The notes: generated from the sequence alone by a model not told the origin. Shown: positions 1 through 4,924, counted from the stretch's first letter. The stretch: DNA of 7,993 nt from an uncultured Campylobacter sp. (GCF_938030815.1 NZ_CALHII010000194.1:1-7993), one strand, 5' to 3'. A program made the numbers and translations.

Positions 1-51
1 TTTTGGAATTTTGGAATTTTGGAATTTTGGAATTTTGGAATTTTGGAATTT
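1..51. repeat. Octanucleotide tandem repeat (TTTTGGAA)n, cut by window edge
   Basis: Six perfect head-to-tail copies of TTTTGGAA fill positions 1-48, followed by a partial TTT; more copies may lie to the left. The repeat has no stop codon in any frame on either strand. Eight is not a multiple of three, so gain or loss of a copy would shift frame if a gene reads through it. All three plus-strand frames stop soon after it (TAG at 61, TAA at 66, TAA at 77), so it could be the end of a gene from the left, or purely intergenic. Slippage-based phase variation is known in Campylobacter, but there is no direct evidence for it here. Confidence 0.9.
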
Positions 52-52
52 C

Positions 53-89
53 GCGGCGCGTAGATTAATAAGCGATTAAAACGCGCCGC
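53..89. other. GC-rich stem-loop downstream of the small zinc-ribbon gene
   Basis: GCGGCGCG (53-60) is perfectly complementary to CGCGCCGC (82-89), and T61-A81 adds a ninth pair, leaving a 19-nt loop. It lies 18 bases past the stop codon of the minus-strand gene at 108-311, where a terminator would be expected. Neither strand has a proper T-run after the stem, so intrinsic termination is plausible but weak. It directly abuts the octamer repeat and could also serve a gene entering from the left. Confidence 0.45.
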
Positions 90-107
90 AGCAAGTGGCG
101 CTAGCAG

Positions 108-311
108 CTAGTTTGCAGCGTCTTGAAGCTCTTCTTCGATCTCAGAGTTGCTTTTTACGACCATGCCTGAGCCATGGATGACGCTAGGCATGCAGGATGT
201 GCAGATATGCACCGTCTCGCCGTTTTTATGCGCCTTGATAAAGACCGCGTTTTCATCGTCGCTGCTTTTTAGCGAACAAATATTGCAAATGTAAATATCA
301 CCTGATTTCAT
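108..311 (-). CDS. Small Cys4 zinc-ribbon-like protein, 67 aa
   Basis: A 67-residue acidic protein. Two CxxC pairs, C9-x-x-C12 and C37-x-x-C40, are separated by 24 residues, the spacing of a treble-clef or zinc-ribbon site that would bind one zinc ion. The layout resembles the N-terminal zinc-binding domain of ClpX, but there is no AAA+ part, so a stand-alone adaptor or nucleic-acid binder is only a guess. The C-terminal tail (about 55-67) is Glu/Asp-rich and probably helical. The start is supported by AAGGA five bases upstream of ATG. It lies 73 bp downstream of the EI24 gene on the same strand, so co-transcription is possible, though a -10-like TAAAAT sits in the gap. I do not recognise a named gene. 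Confidence 0.75.
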   Translation of the reverse strand: MKSGDIYICNICSLKSSDDENAVFIKAHKNGETVHICTSCMPSVIHGSGMVVKSNSEIEEELQDAAN

Positions 312-340
312 AGAAATCCTTTCTTAAAAAATTTCACACT

Positions 341-346
341 ATTTTA
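341..346 (-). promoter_or_regulatory. Possible -10 box for the zinc-ribbon gene
   Basis: On the minus strand TAAAAT lies about 30 bases before the ATG at 311, in a T/A-rich spacer between the EI24 gene and this one. Campylobacter sigma-70 promoters have a clear -10 and little -35, which fits. AAAT-rich spacers produce such boxes by chance, so confidence is low. Confidence 0.3.
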
Positions 347-384
347 TGAAAATTTCAAAATTTTTCATTGATTTTAGTTAATCT

Positions 385-1125
385 TTAGCGATTTTTATTG
401 CGGGCGCTTTCGTCTATCAGCACTACGTGCGTCAAAAAGATGATGAAAAATAGCTGAAAAAATAATCCTACCAGCGGGATCAAACACAGCAGATAAAAAA
501 TAAAAGCGCTTAGGGCAAATTTATATCCGCCGCCCATTTTATAAGAGCGCTCGAAGCTTTTCGCGCTTAACGCGTTTGAAGCGACGTCGATTAGAATCAG
601 CTTGTAATAGATATAAAAAAACGGCACGTTGATGATGAATAAATTTATTACCGGCACAAACAAAAGCACCGAGCAGATAAATAAAATCGCTAAAAATTTT
701 AAAATTTCAAGGCTCATCAGCTTTAGCACTCGCGCCGTGCTCGCTTCATCCGCGCGTATTAGGCGGTAGTGGCGGGCATTGATCTCTTTAGTGACTGCGG
801 GCGTCAGAAATCCTGCTATGATAAGCGCACAAAACACGCTAAGCATCAGTACCGCAAAGCTGGCAAACACCGAAAAAATCGCGCCGATAATCCACTTTGT
901 AGCAGCAAAGCTTAGAATTTTCGCAATTACCGGGAAGCGCTGCTCGTCCAAGAAGCTAAAATCGCCGCTTTGCGCGCCCTGCGAAAGCGCGTCAAAAAGC
1001 TCTTTGCCGCCGAAAAATGCGAGCGTACCTAAGATTATGAGCGAGCACACAAGCGGCAATAGCGAGAGCAAAATAAACTTGCGCGTAAAAAAATCCTGCT
1101 TTGCTAAATTAAAAATTCTACCCAT
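385..1125 (-). CDS. EI24 domain (CysZ-like) inner-membrane protein, 246 aa
   Basis: A strongly hydrophobic 246-residue protein. Membrane segments are seen at about 17-38, 78-110, 139-177 (long enough for two passes or a re-entrant pair) and 203-232, with a soluble loop at about 40-70 and a basic stretch at about 113-135. The layout and the motif-like end of the last segment fit the EI24/CysZ family. E. coli CysZ is a sulfate-uptake protein, but most EI24 proteins, including epsilonproteobacterial ones, have no proven substrate, so I give only the family. Start: AGGAGC five bases before ATG. It stands between dut and the zinc-ribbon gene with a 407-bp spacer behind it, so it probably has its own promoter. 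Confidence 0.85.
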   Translation of the reverse strand: MGRIFNLAKQDFFTRKFILLSLLPLVCSLIILGTLAFFGGKELFDALSQGAQSGDFSFLDEQRFPVIAKILSFAATKWIIGAIFSVFASFAVLMLSVFCALIIAGFLTPAVTKEINARHYRLIRADEASTARVLKLMSLEILKFLAILFICSVLLFVPVINLFIINVPFFYIYYKLILIDVASNALSAKSFERSYKMGGGYKFALSAFIFYLLCLIPLVGLFFQLFFIIFLTHVVLIDESARNKNR

Positions 1126-1144
1126 GTATGCTCCTATTTGCGTT

Positions 1145-1150
1145 ATTTTA
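1145..1150 (-). promoter_or_regulatory. Candidate -10 box for the EI24 gene
   Basis: TAAAAT on the minus strand (as GCTAAAATAAC) lies about 20 bases before the ATG at 1125, just upstream of the AGGAGC ribosome site. This would give a very short leader. No convincing -35 is visible, as is usual in Campylobacter. Confidence 0.35.
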
Positions 1151-1261
1151 GCGACTTTTGCGATGGAATTTGAGCTTAGTTTATTATTTTAACTGCCGCA
1201 CCGCGCCTCATTGATCCGCTCGCTTGGCTCATTCGCTTGCTTTAGCCGGCTCATCTCGAAT

Positions 1262-1267
1262 TATAAT
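1262..1267 (+). promoter_or_regulatory. Orphan plus-strand TATAAT box
   Basis: A perfect TATAAT on the plus strand, with TTGCTT 19 bases upstream as a poor -35. No plus-strand gene follows; the next 270 bases hold stem-loops only. It could start a small RNA or be a chance match in AT-rich DNA. Confidence 0.3.
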
Positions 1268-1347
1268 ATGAAATTTATGCTTTGATTACCCGCCCGCGTT
1301 TAATCTGCTCGTTTATCGTGTGTAAAAAAGAGATCGTTTTGCTTGTT

Positions 1348-1363
1348 GCAAATATTTATTTGC
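1348..1363. repeat. Perfect hairpin GCAAAT-ATTT-ATTTGC
   Basis: Six-base arms GCAAAT (1348-1353) and ATTTGC (1358-1363) flank a four-base loop. It lies in the noncoding spacer 170 bases beyond the dut stop codon. It is AT-rich and has no T-run on either side, so it is not an obvious terminator. Confidence 0.5.
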
Positions 1364-1379
1364 TTACTACGCGGAATTT

Positions 1380-1402
1380 TGCCACTTATAAATAAGCTGG
1401 CA
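1380..1402. repeat. Bulged hairpin in the dut-EI24 spacer
   Basis: TGCCA+CTTA (1380-1388) pairs with TAAG (1393-1396) and TGGCA (1398-1402) around a TAAA loop, with one unpaired C at 1397. Flanking ACGC (1368-1371) and GCGT (1405-1408) could add an outer helix. With the hairpin at 1348-1363 this suggests folded RNA, or a transcription end for dut on the minus strand, but there is no T-run. Confidence 0.45.
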
Positions 1403-1532
1403 CTGCGTAAAATTTCAGGCACAAAATTGCAGAGTTTCAAATCAAAGCCCTTTTTTTAAAATTTGCATGCCGAAATTTTATAGATGAAATTTCAAAATTT
1501 CAAAGGGAAATCTCGCGCGCAAATCCATGACT

Positions 1533-2222
1533 TTACTTCGTCGCGTCGTAGATCTTTTGCAATTGCTCGTAAATTTCGTTTCCGCTTACTGCGCCTTTTG
1601 ATAGCACCTCTATTAGCACCTCGTTATCCTCAAGGTCTCCCCAGATTTTGCGGTAGTTGCCCTCTTTGTAGCCGTTATTTTGGCGGAATTTATTTAGCAC
1701 GTTTTTGCCGATATATTTGGCAAAAAGTATGTCTAAGCTCACTCCACATTTAATCGCGACGCGAAAAAAATCGGTCAGCAGCTCGCCGATTTGCAGCTCA
1801 AAGCCGCTTGTTTCGTGGATTATGAGCTCGATGTCGTTTACGATTTCGTAGATGCTGTATTCGCGCACGTCGTAGGCGTAGGAGCTAAACTCCGCAAATC
1901 CGCTTACTGCCGTGACGTCGCTTACGATGTGTTCGATGTCTTTGCTGCCGTAATATTGCTCTAAAATATAGCTCATCACGAAGTGCCAAATATCAACGAT
2001 CTCGATGACGATATTATTCACGTCCGGCGCTGCAGAGATATTTTTCCAATGCTTCCACGCAAAGCTATCGATAAGCTCTGCGCATTCCATGTAAATGCAG
2101 CGCTTCCAGTTGATAAGTTTGCCGTTTTTTGTATAGCCGTCCTCCCAGCCCACGCCATTTGTTTCGTCGTTTAGGGCTTGCTGCATCAAAAACATCTCTT
2201 TTACTTTTTTATAATTTTCCAT
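1533..2222 (-). CDS. dut: Dimeric dUTPase (dUTP diphosphatase), 229 aa
   Basis: Hydrolyses dUTP to dUMP and pyrophosphate, keeping uracil out of DNA and feeding thymidylate synthesis in the cytosol. This is the all-alpha dimeric type of the NTP pyrophosphohydrolase superfamily, not the trimeric beta-barrel enzyme. The magnesium-binding motif is visible as E46-x-x-E49 followed by E74-x-x-D77, after the conserved N-terminal helix with the NGVGWEDG region (about 22-29) and the Trp/Lys-rich WKHW segment (56-59). The length of 229 residues matches my memory of the C. jejuni enzyme. Start: AGGAGA before ATG, with TATAAT on the minus strand at 2249-2254. It is read away from the YhbP-like gene through a shared promoter region. 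Assignment is firm. Confidence 0.93.
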   Translation of the reverse strand: MENYKKVKEMFLMQQALNDETNGVGWEDGYTKNGKLINWKRCIYMECAELIDSFAWKHWKNISAAPDVNNIVIEIVDIWHFVMSYILEQYYGSKDIEHIVSDVTAVSGFAEFSSYAYDVREYSIYEIVNDIELIIHETSGFELQIGELLTDFFRVAIKCGVSLDILFAKYIGKNVLNKFRQNNGYKEGNYRKIWGDLEDNEVLIEVLSKGAVSGNEIYEQLQKIYDATK

Positions 2223-2248
2223 AAAAATTCTCCTAATTTTGGCTCGCG

Positions 2249-2254
2249 ATTATA
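2249..2254 (-). promoter_or_regulatory. -10 box of dut
   Basis: A perfect TATAAT on the minus strand lies 27 bases before the dut ATG, with the ribosome site (2229-2235) between them. Its -35 zone would fall at about 2272-2277, on top of the -10 of the rightward promoter. Confidence 0.65.
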
Positions 2255-2275
2255 GCTAATAAAAGAAAATCATTG

Positions 2276-2281
2276 TATAAT
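2276..2281 (+). promoter_or_regulatory. -10 box of the YhbP-like gene
   Basis: A perfect TATAAT, preceded by TTG, lies 21 bases before the ATG at 2303. Transcription should start near 2288, just before the strong AAGGAGG site (2290-2296). This argues against the possible TTG start at 2273, which would precede the transcript. Confidence 0.65.
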
Positions 2282-2302
2282 TTAGCAAAAAGGAGGCTTA
2301 AA

Positions 2303-2716
2303 ATGTGTGCCGCTCAAGATAAATTCGACGAGTTTTTAGGCAGGATGAAGCTCCTATCTCTCGGAGTTTTGCGCAATAATCTGCCATATTGCTGCAGTGC
2401 ATTTTATGCCTACGATCCGCAAAATAAGGAGCTCATCATCGCAAGCGCGAGCGACTCCGAGCATATCAAAGCAGTCTTTGCCAACCGCGGAGTTGCGGCT
2501 ACGGTCGCACTGGATACGAAATTTGTAGGCAGGATTAAAGGCGTGCAGATTTGCGGCCATATCCGTAGCGCGGATGAGCGCGAAACCTCGCTATATCTTA
2601 AGCGCTTCCCGTTTGCGCGCGCGATGCAGACCGATTTTTTTACGATCAGAATCGATTGGATGAAAATGACCGATAATACTCTAACTTTCGGCAAAAAACT
2701 AATTTGGGAACGCTAG
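2303..2716 (+). CDS. YhbP/UPF0306-like, FMN-binding split-barrel family protein, 137 aa
   Basis: A 137-residue protein of the pyridoxamine 5'-phosphate oxidase-like (FMN split-barrel) fold. The best clue is the C-terminal signature TDNTLTFGKKLIWER (123-137), which as I remember it is nearly the same as the end of E. coli YhbP (UPF0306). The middle also aligns: a RIKGVQICGHIR strand region (77-88) and a RFPFAR segment (101-106). No reaction is established for the family; binding of FMN or another flavin is inferred from the fold. Start: AAGGAGG six bases before ATG 2303. An in-frame TTG at 2273 overlaps the -10 box and is rejected. Read divergently from dut; it appears to be a single-gene transcript. 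Confidence 0.8.
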   Translation: MCAAQDKFDEFLGRMKLLSLGVLRNNLPYCCSAFYAYDPQNKELIIASASDSEHIKAVFANRGVAATVALDTKFVGRIKGVQICGHIRSADERETSLYLKRFPFARAMQTDFFTIRIDWMKMTDNTLTFGKKLIWER

Positions 2717-3037
2717 CTCGCTAAGAAATCGTCTATTTATTTTTACGAAATTTTAAACTTTGCGAGGCTTAAATTTTATCTAGTAAGATTTTGAAATTTG
2801 CATAAATTCTATCTTGCCGGTTTTTTCAAAGAATTTCACCATTAGATCCACTTTAAAATTCCCGCTCGGTTGGTTTTTGGAATTTTACAGCATGGAATTT
2901 AGCGTAAAATTTCATCTTGCAAGCGGGGATTGTCGCAAATTTTATTTCCTTAGAAGCGGAGCCTGCCACGTAAAATTTCGCTTTAAAATTTTAAAATTCT
3001 AAAATTTCGCTTTTCAAACTTAATCTGACGCGCGAGC
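2717..3037. other. 321-bp spacer between convergent genes, AAATTT-rich
   Basis: No convincing gene. An open frame at 2814-3002 is full of Lys-Phe pairs that simply translate AAATTT, and it has no ribosome site. I count eight AAATTT sites. Both flanking genes end into this spacer, so transcription should stop here, but no clean hairpin with T-run is visible; a weak AAGCG/CGCTT stem (2954-2958 / 2979-2983) followed by TTAAAATTTT is the nearest thing. Confidence 0.65.
2971..3013. repeat. Pair of 14-bp direct repeats (TAAAATTTCGCTTT)
   Basis: TAAAATTTCGCTTT occurs at 2971-2984 and again at 3000-3013, an offset of 29 bases, with AAAATTTTAAAATTC between them. The core TAAAATTTC is the common spacer motif of this window; the flanking CGCTTT makes this a longer local duplication. 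It lies just past the stop of the minus-strand tautomerase gene. Confidence 0.7.
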
Positions 3038-3247
3038 TTAGCTCTGCCGCTCCCTGATTTCGCTTACTAGTCGTCCGCCGATCGCGTAGTCGTCAGTGGA
3101 TATTTCATCTATCGTAACGACCGTGGTTTTCTCGCCCCTGCCCAGCACGGCTACGAGGGCATCGGTGAGGTTTTTGACGAGCCTTGCTTTTTGCTCGCGA
3201 CTTAAGCCGCCGCGCTCTTTGGTGATTTTGACGTTTATATAGGGCAT
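3038..3247 (-). CDS. dmpI: 4-oxalocrotonate tautomerase family protein (DmpI type), 69 aa
   Basis: A small enzyme of the tautomerase superfamily that would move protons between keto and enol forms of a 2-oxo acid. The sequence begins Met-Pro-Tyr-Ile, so Pro1 after Met removal is the catalytic base. Counting from Pro1, Arg11 is present and position 39 is Lys where classic 4-OT has Arg. Then come a helix (about 16-34) and the strand VVTIDEI, and a Gly-Gly near 57-58. It resembles H. pylori HP0924 as I remember it. Start: ATG at 3247 with AGGAG 6-10 bases upstream. An upstream in-frame ATG at 3289 would bury Pro1 and is rejected. No aromatic-catabolism genes are nearby, so the physiological substrate is unknown. 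Divergent from luxS. Confidence 0.85.
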   Translation of the reverse strand: MPYINVKITKERGGLSREQKARLVKNLTDALVAVLGRGEKTTVVTIDEISTDDYAIGGRLVSEIRERQS

Positions 3248-3270
3248 TAATTCTCCTGAAAATAAACGTA

Positions 3271-3276
3271 ATTGTA
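3271..3276 (-). promoter_or_regulatory. Candidate -10 box of the tautomerase gene
   Basis: TACAAT on the minus strand (as GGTTACAATTACG) lies 24 bases before the ATG at 3247, with the AGGAG site between. Spacing suits a short leader. Confidence 0.45.
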
Positions 3277-3317
3277 ACCAAAATTTCATCTGTGTGCCTA
3301 AAAGTACGAAATTTTAT

Positions 3318-3326
3318 GTTAAAATC
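3318..3326 (+). promoter_or_regulatory. Extended -10 promoter of luxS
   Basis: TGTTAAAAT is an extended -10 (TGn followed by TAAAAT at about 3321-3326) some 28 bases before the luxS ATG. The ribosome site AAGGAGA follows at about 3344-3350. The upstream zone is T/A-rich, which replaces a -35 in Campylobacter promoters. Confidence 0.55.
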
Positions 3327-3353
3327 GCCGTGATCTGAATTTAAGGAGAAAAT

Positions 3354-3857
3354 ATGCCATTGTTAGATAGTTTTAAGGTCGATCATACCCGCATGAATGC
3401 ACCGGGCGTGCGGCTCGCAAAGAGCATGCGCACCAAAAGCGGCGATAAGATCAGCGTCTATGATCTGCGGTTTTGCCGCCCGAATTTAGAGATCATGAGC
3501 GAGCGCGGCACCCATACGTTGGAGCATCTTTTCGCAGGCTTTATGCGCGAGCATCTAAATAGCGCGGACGTCGAGATCATCGACATTTCGCCGATGGGAT
3601 GCCGCACGGGCTTTTATATGAGCGTGATCGGCGCGCCTAGCGAGAGCGCCGTCGCAGCGGCGTGGAGCACGAGCATGAAGGATATTTTGGGCGTGGCCTC
3701 TCAAGCGGATATCCCCGAGCTGAATAAATTTCAGTGCGGCACCTTCGCGATGCACTCGCTAGCAGAAGCTAAACAGATCGCGCAAAACGTGCTAAATAAA
3801 GGAATCGGCGTAATCAAAAACGACGAGATCGCACTGGATCCAAGCAAGATAAAATAG
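3354..3857 (+). CDS. luxS: S-ribosylhomocysteine lyase LuxS (AI-2 synthase), 167 aa
   Basis: Cleaves S-ribosylhomocysteine to homocysteine and DPD, the precursor of the signal AI-2, as part of the activated methyl cycle in the cytosol. The N-terminus MPLLDSFKVDHTRM, the metal motif H54-T-L-E57-H58 and the third metal ligand C128 (in FQCGTF) are all present. The catalytic Cys83 lies in SPMGCRTGFYM, and the general base is E57. The length of 167 is close to the usual 160-171. The start is fixed by the family N-terminus and by AAGGAGA upstream. The gene appears to be transcribed alone, with a stem-loop just after its stop; the methyl-cycle partner pfs/mtnN and methionine genes are not in the window. 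Nothing is missing, so it should be active. Confidence 0.97.
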   Translation: MPLLDSFKVDHTRMNAPGVRLAKSMRTKSGDKISVYDLRFCRPNLEIMSERGTHTLEHLFAGFMREHLNSADVEIIDISPMGCRTGFYMSVIGAPSESAVAAAWSTSMKDILGVASQADIPELNKFQCGTFAMHSLAEAKQIAQNVLNKGIGVIKNDEIALDPSKIK

Positions 3858-3868
3858 TTTTGAAATTT

Positions 3869-3903
3869 AAGAGATAGTGTAAAATTCTAACGCTATCTCT
3901 TTG
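3869..3903 (+). terminator. Stem-loop terminator after luxS
   Basis: Arms 3869-3880 and 3890-3901 form 12 pairs, one of them a G-U wobble (T3878 with G3893), around a nine-base loop. It begins 12 bases after the luxS stop codon. The T-run is short (TCTTT), and upstream bases are A/T-rich, so it may be a weak or Rho-assisted intrinsic terminator. The position and long stem make this the likely end of the luxS message. Confidence 0.7.
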
Positions 3904-4180
3904 AACTCCCGCTTGGCTCGTGATCGGTATGTTATGCGCTATAAAAACATTATCGTAAAATATGCAAAAATTCGAGGCACAAAATGCGTATTTGCTAAAA
4001 CAAGCCAGAGGTAGTAGCATCTATTTATAAGCCGATTTAGTTTTATAAACCGACTTGGCACTTGCCGTAAAGTCTGCGTCACGCGAGGTTTTTGATAAAA
4101 GCTACGATTTGGCTTTAGCTGGGTGGCAAAAGCGCGCAAGCAAAGCTCATATCAAATTTAATAAATTTATCTCGTAGGCC

Positions 4181-4228
4181 GGCTTTAAATTTATAAGAAT
4201 TTTTAAAATTTCGTCTTAAATTAAAGCC
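4181..4228. repeat. Imperfect inverted repeat, long AT-rich hairpin
   Basis: GGCTTTAA (4181-4188) pairs perfectly with TTAAAGCC (4221-4228). Inward, TTTA (4190-4193) pairs with TAAA (4217-4220) and AGA (4196-4198) with TCT (4214-4216), with A4189 and TA at 4194-4195 bulged, giving 15 pairs. The 15-base loop contains a TTTTTAAAATTT run. It lies midway in the luxS-cupin spacer and belongs to neither gene's obvious control region. Confidence 0.65.
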
Positions 4229-4391
4229 TAAATTCTATCCGCAAATACTATGCTTATGCGCCTTCTTACTTTTAGATGCGATCTTCAATCCTCCAAAAAA
4301 ATCGCACAGTAAAATGTGAATTTAAAATTTTTATTTAAGGTTGCGTTGCGAGTTTGGCGCTTGAAATTTCACTTTCGCTGCACGAAAAGAA

Positions 4392-4400
4392 TGCTAAAAT
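4392..4400 (+). promoter_or_regulatory. Extended -10 promoter of the cupin gene
   Basis: TGCTAAAAT (TGn plus TAAAAT at 4395-4400) lies 45 bases before the ATG at 4445. Transcription should begin near 4407, giving a leader of about 38 nt that opens with the hairpin at 4410-4426. Confidence 0.5.
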
Positions 4401-4409
4401 TCCGCCGAA

Positions 4410-4426
4410 ACCGCGCCGGATGCGGT
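4410..4426 (+). other. 5'-leader hairpin of the cupin transcript
   Basis: ACCGC (4410-4414) and GCGGT (4422-4426) form a perfect five-pair stem with a seven-base loop. It sits at the predicted 5' end of the message, eight bases before the AAGGAGC ribosome site (4434-4440). It nearly matches the leader hairpin of the next gene (4908-4924): both read CCGCGC-NNNN-TGCGG. Confidence 0.5.
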
Positions 4427-4444
4427 GAACTTAAAGGAGCGAAA

Positions 4445-4783
4445 ATGCAAAGAATTTTTCATATAAAAGATGCTATTTGTAGCGACGAGCGAGCCGTAAA
4501 AACGACATTTTTTACTACGGAGACCACTTGCAGCGCGGTTTGGATCGTCAAACGCGGTCAGGTCGTAGCGCCGCATATTCACCCAGACGGCGATGACGTG
4601 TGGATCTGCTTAAGCGGACGCGGCGTGTTTTATCCGAGCAAGGGCGAGGAGGTACCGATCTGTGCGGGAGATCTAATCATTTCCAAAAGCGGAGAGTGCC
4701 ACGGTATGAAAAATACGGGCGATGAGGATTTTGTGTTTGCAAGCGTTACGGCGCCGATTCCGTGCGGCTACGAAGCGCTTTGA
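4445..4783 (+). CDS. Small single-domain cupin protein, 112 aa
   Basis: A 112-residue single cupin (double-stranded beta-helix). Motif 1 reads G38-x5-H44-x-H46-x4-D51-x6-G58, with Asp where the classic motif has Glu. Motif 2 reads G75-x5-K-x-G83-x2-H86-x3-N90, with Lys in place of Pro. So three His and an acidic residue can bind a metal such as Fe, Mn or Zn. The reaction is unknown; such small Cupin_2 proteins include isomerases, dioxygenases and sugar-binding proteins. Four or more Cys (C12, C29, C55, C73, C85, C107) are notable for so short a protein. Start: ATG 4445 with AAGGAGC upstream. The frame is open further back to 4316, but that extension crosses the promoter and is rejected. It stands alone between long spacers. 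Confidence 0.85.
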   Translation: MQRIFHIKDAICSDERAVKTTFFTTETTCSAVWIVKRGQVVAPHIHPDGDDVWICLSGRGVFYPSKGEEVPICAGDLIISKSGECHGMKNTGDEDFVFASVTAPIPCGYEAL

Positions 4784-4894
4784 ATTAAAATTTGCCAGAG
4801 ATTTTGTGGTATTCGTAAAATAAATTAGCGCCGCAAAGAGTTGAATCAGAATTTGTCCGTAGCGTTAAATTTCATAAATTTAGCCGCGCTTTTG

Positions 4895-4900
4895 TACAAT
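4895..4900 (+). promoter_or_regulatory. Candidate -10 box of the DKNYY-type gene
   Basis: TACAAT preceded by TTTTG lies 47 bases before the ATG at 4947. Transcription would start near 4907, directly at the hairpin 4908-4924. Confidence 0.45.
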
Positions 4901-4907
4901 TTCAAGT

Positions 4908-4924
4908 GCCGCGCAATCTGCGGC
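4908..4924 (+). other. 5'-leader hairpin of the DKNYY-type transcript
   Basis: GCCGC (4908-4912) pairs perfectly with GCGGC (4920-4924) around a seven-base loop, at the predicted 5' end of the message. Its loop side and stem match the cupin leader hairpin except for four loop bases. Confidence 0.5.

Larger units (their letters stand above)
1126..1532. other. 407-bp noncoding spacer with AAATTT motifs and hairpins
   Basis: No convincing gene. An open stretch at 1484-1753 is antisense to the end of dut and begins with Lys-Phe codons made by AAATTT. I count six AAATTT sites, an isolated plus-strand TATAAT (1262-1267) and two stem-loops (1348-1363, 1380-1402). CTCATT/CTCATC is repeated loosely at 1207-1257. 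The spacer carries the 3' side of dut and the promoter of the EI24 gene, both on the minus strand. Confidence 0.7.
3858..4444. other. 587-bp spacer between luxS and the cupin gene
   Basis: No convincing gene on either strand. After the luxS terminator there are seven AAATTT sites, an imperfect 15-pair inverted repeat (4181-4228), a small stem TGCGAT/ATCGCA (4277-4282 / 4301-4306) and the cupin promoter at the far end. GAGG before ATG at 3984 opens only a four-codon frame. An open stretch at 4049-4176 (42 codons) has no start or ribosome site and no family resemblance. The spacer may be an eroded gene, but nothing recognisable is left. Confidence 0.65.

Noticed and set aside
1..51. Octamer array considered as a CRISPR
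   Set aside because: Copies are contiguous with no spacers, so this is a simple tandem repeat; no other array or cas gene is present.
779..1192. 137-residue plus-strand frame antisense to the EI24 gene
   Set aside because: Overlaps a clear membrane protein gene; no ribosome site and Ser/Lys/Ile-rich content of a shadow frame.
2814..3002. 62-residue plus-strand open frame in the convergent spacer
   Set aside because: KFxF-rich peptide that follows the AAATTT motif; no ribosome site and no recognisable family.
4049..4176. 42-codon open stretch with two DLALA segments
   Set aside because: No start codon or ribosome site, too short to exceed chance, and no resemblance to a known protein; possible gene remnant but not supportable.
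4277..4306. TGCGAT/ATCGCA stem with CCTCC in its loop as an anti-ribosome-site riboswitch
   Set aside because: It lies upstream of the predicted cupin promoter, over 100 bases from the ribosome site, so it should not be in the message.
3858..4444. tRNA, insertion sequence or attachment site in the long spacers
   Set aside because: No TTCRANNY-type T-arm with a paired acceptor, no transposase or integrase frame, and no matching terminal repeats were seen.
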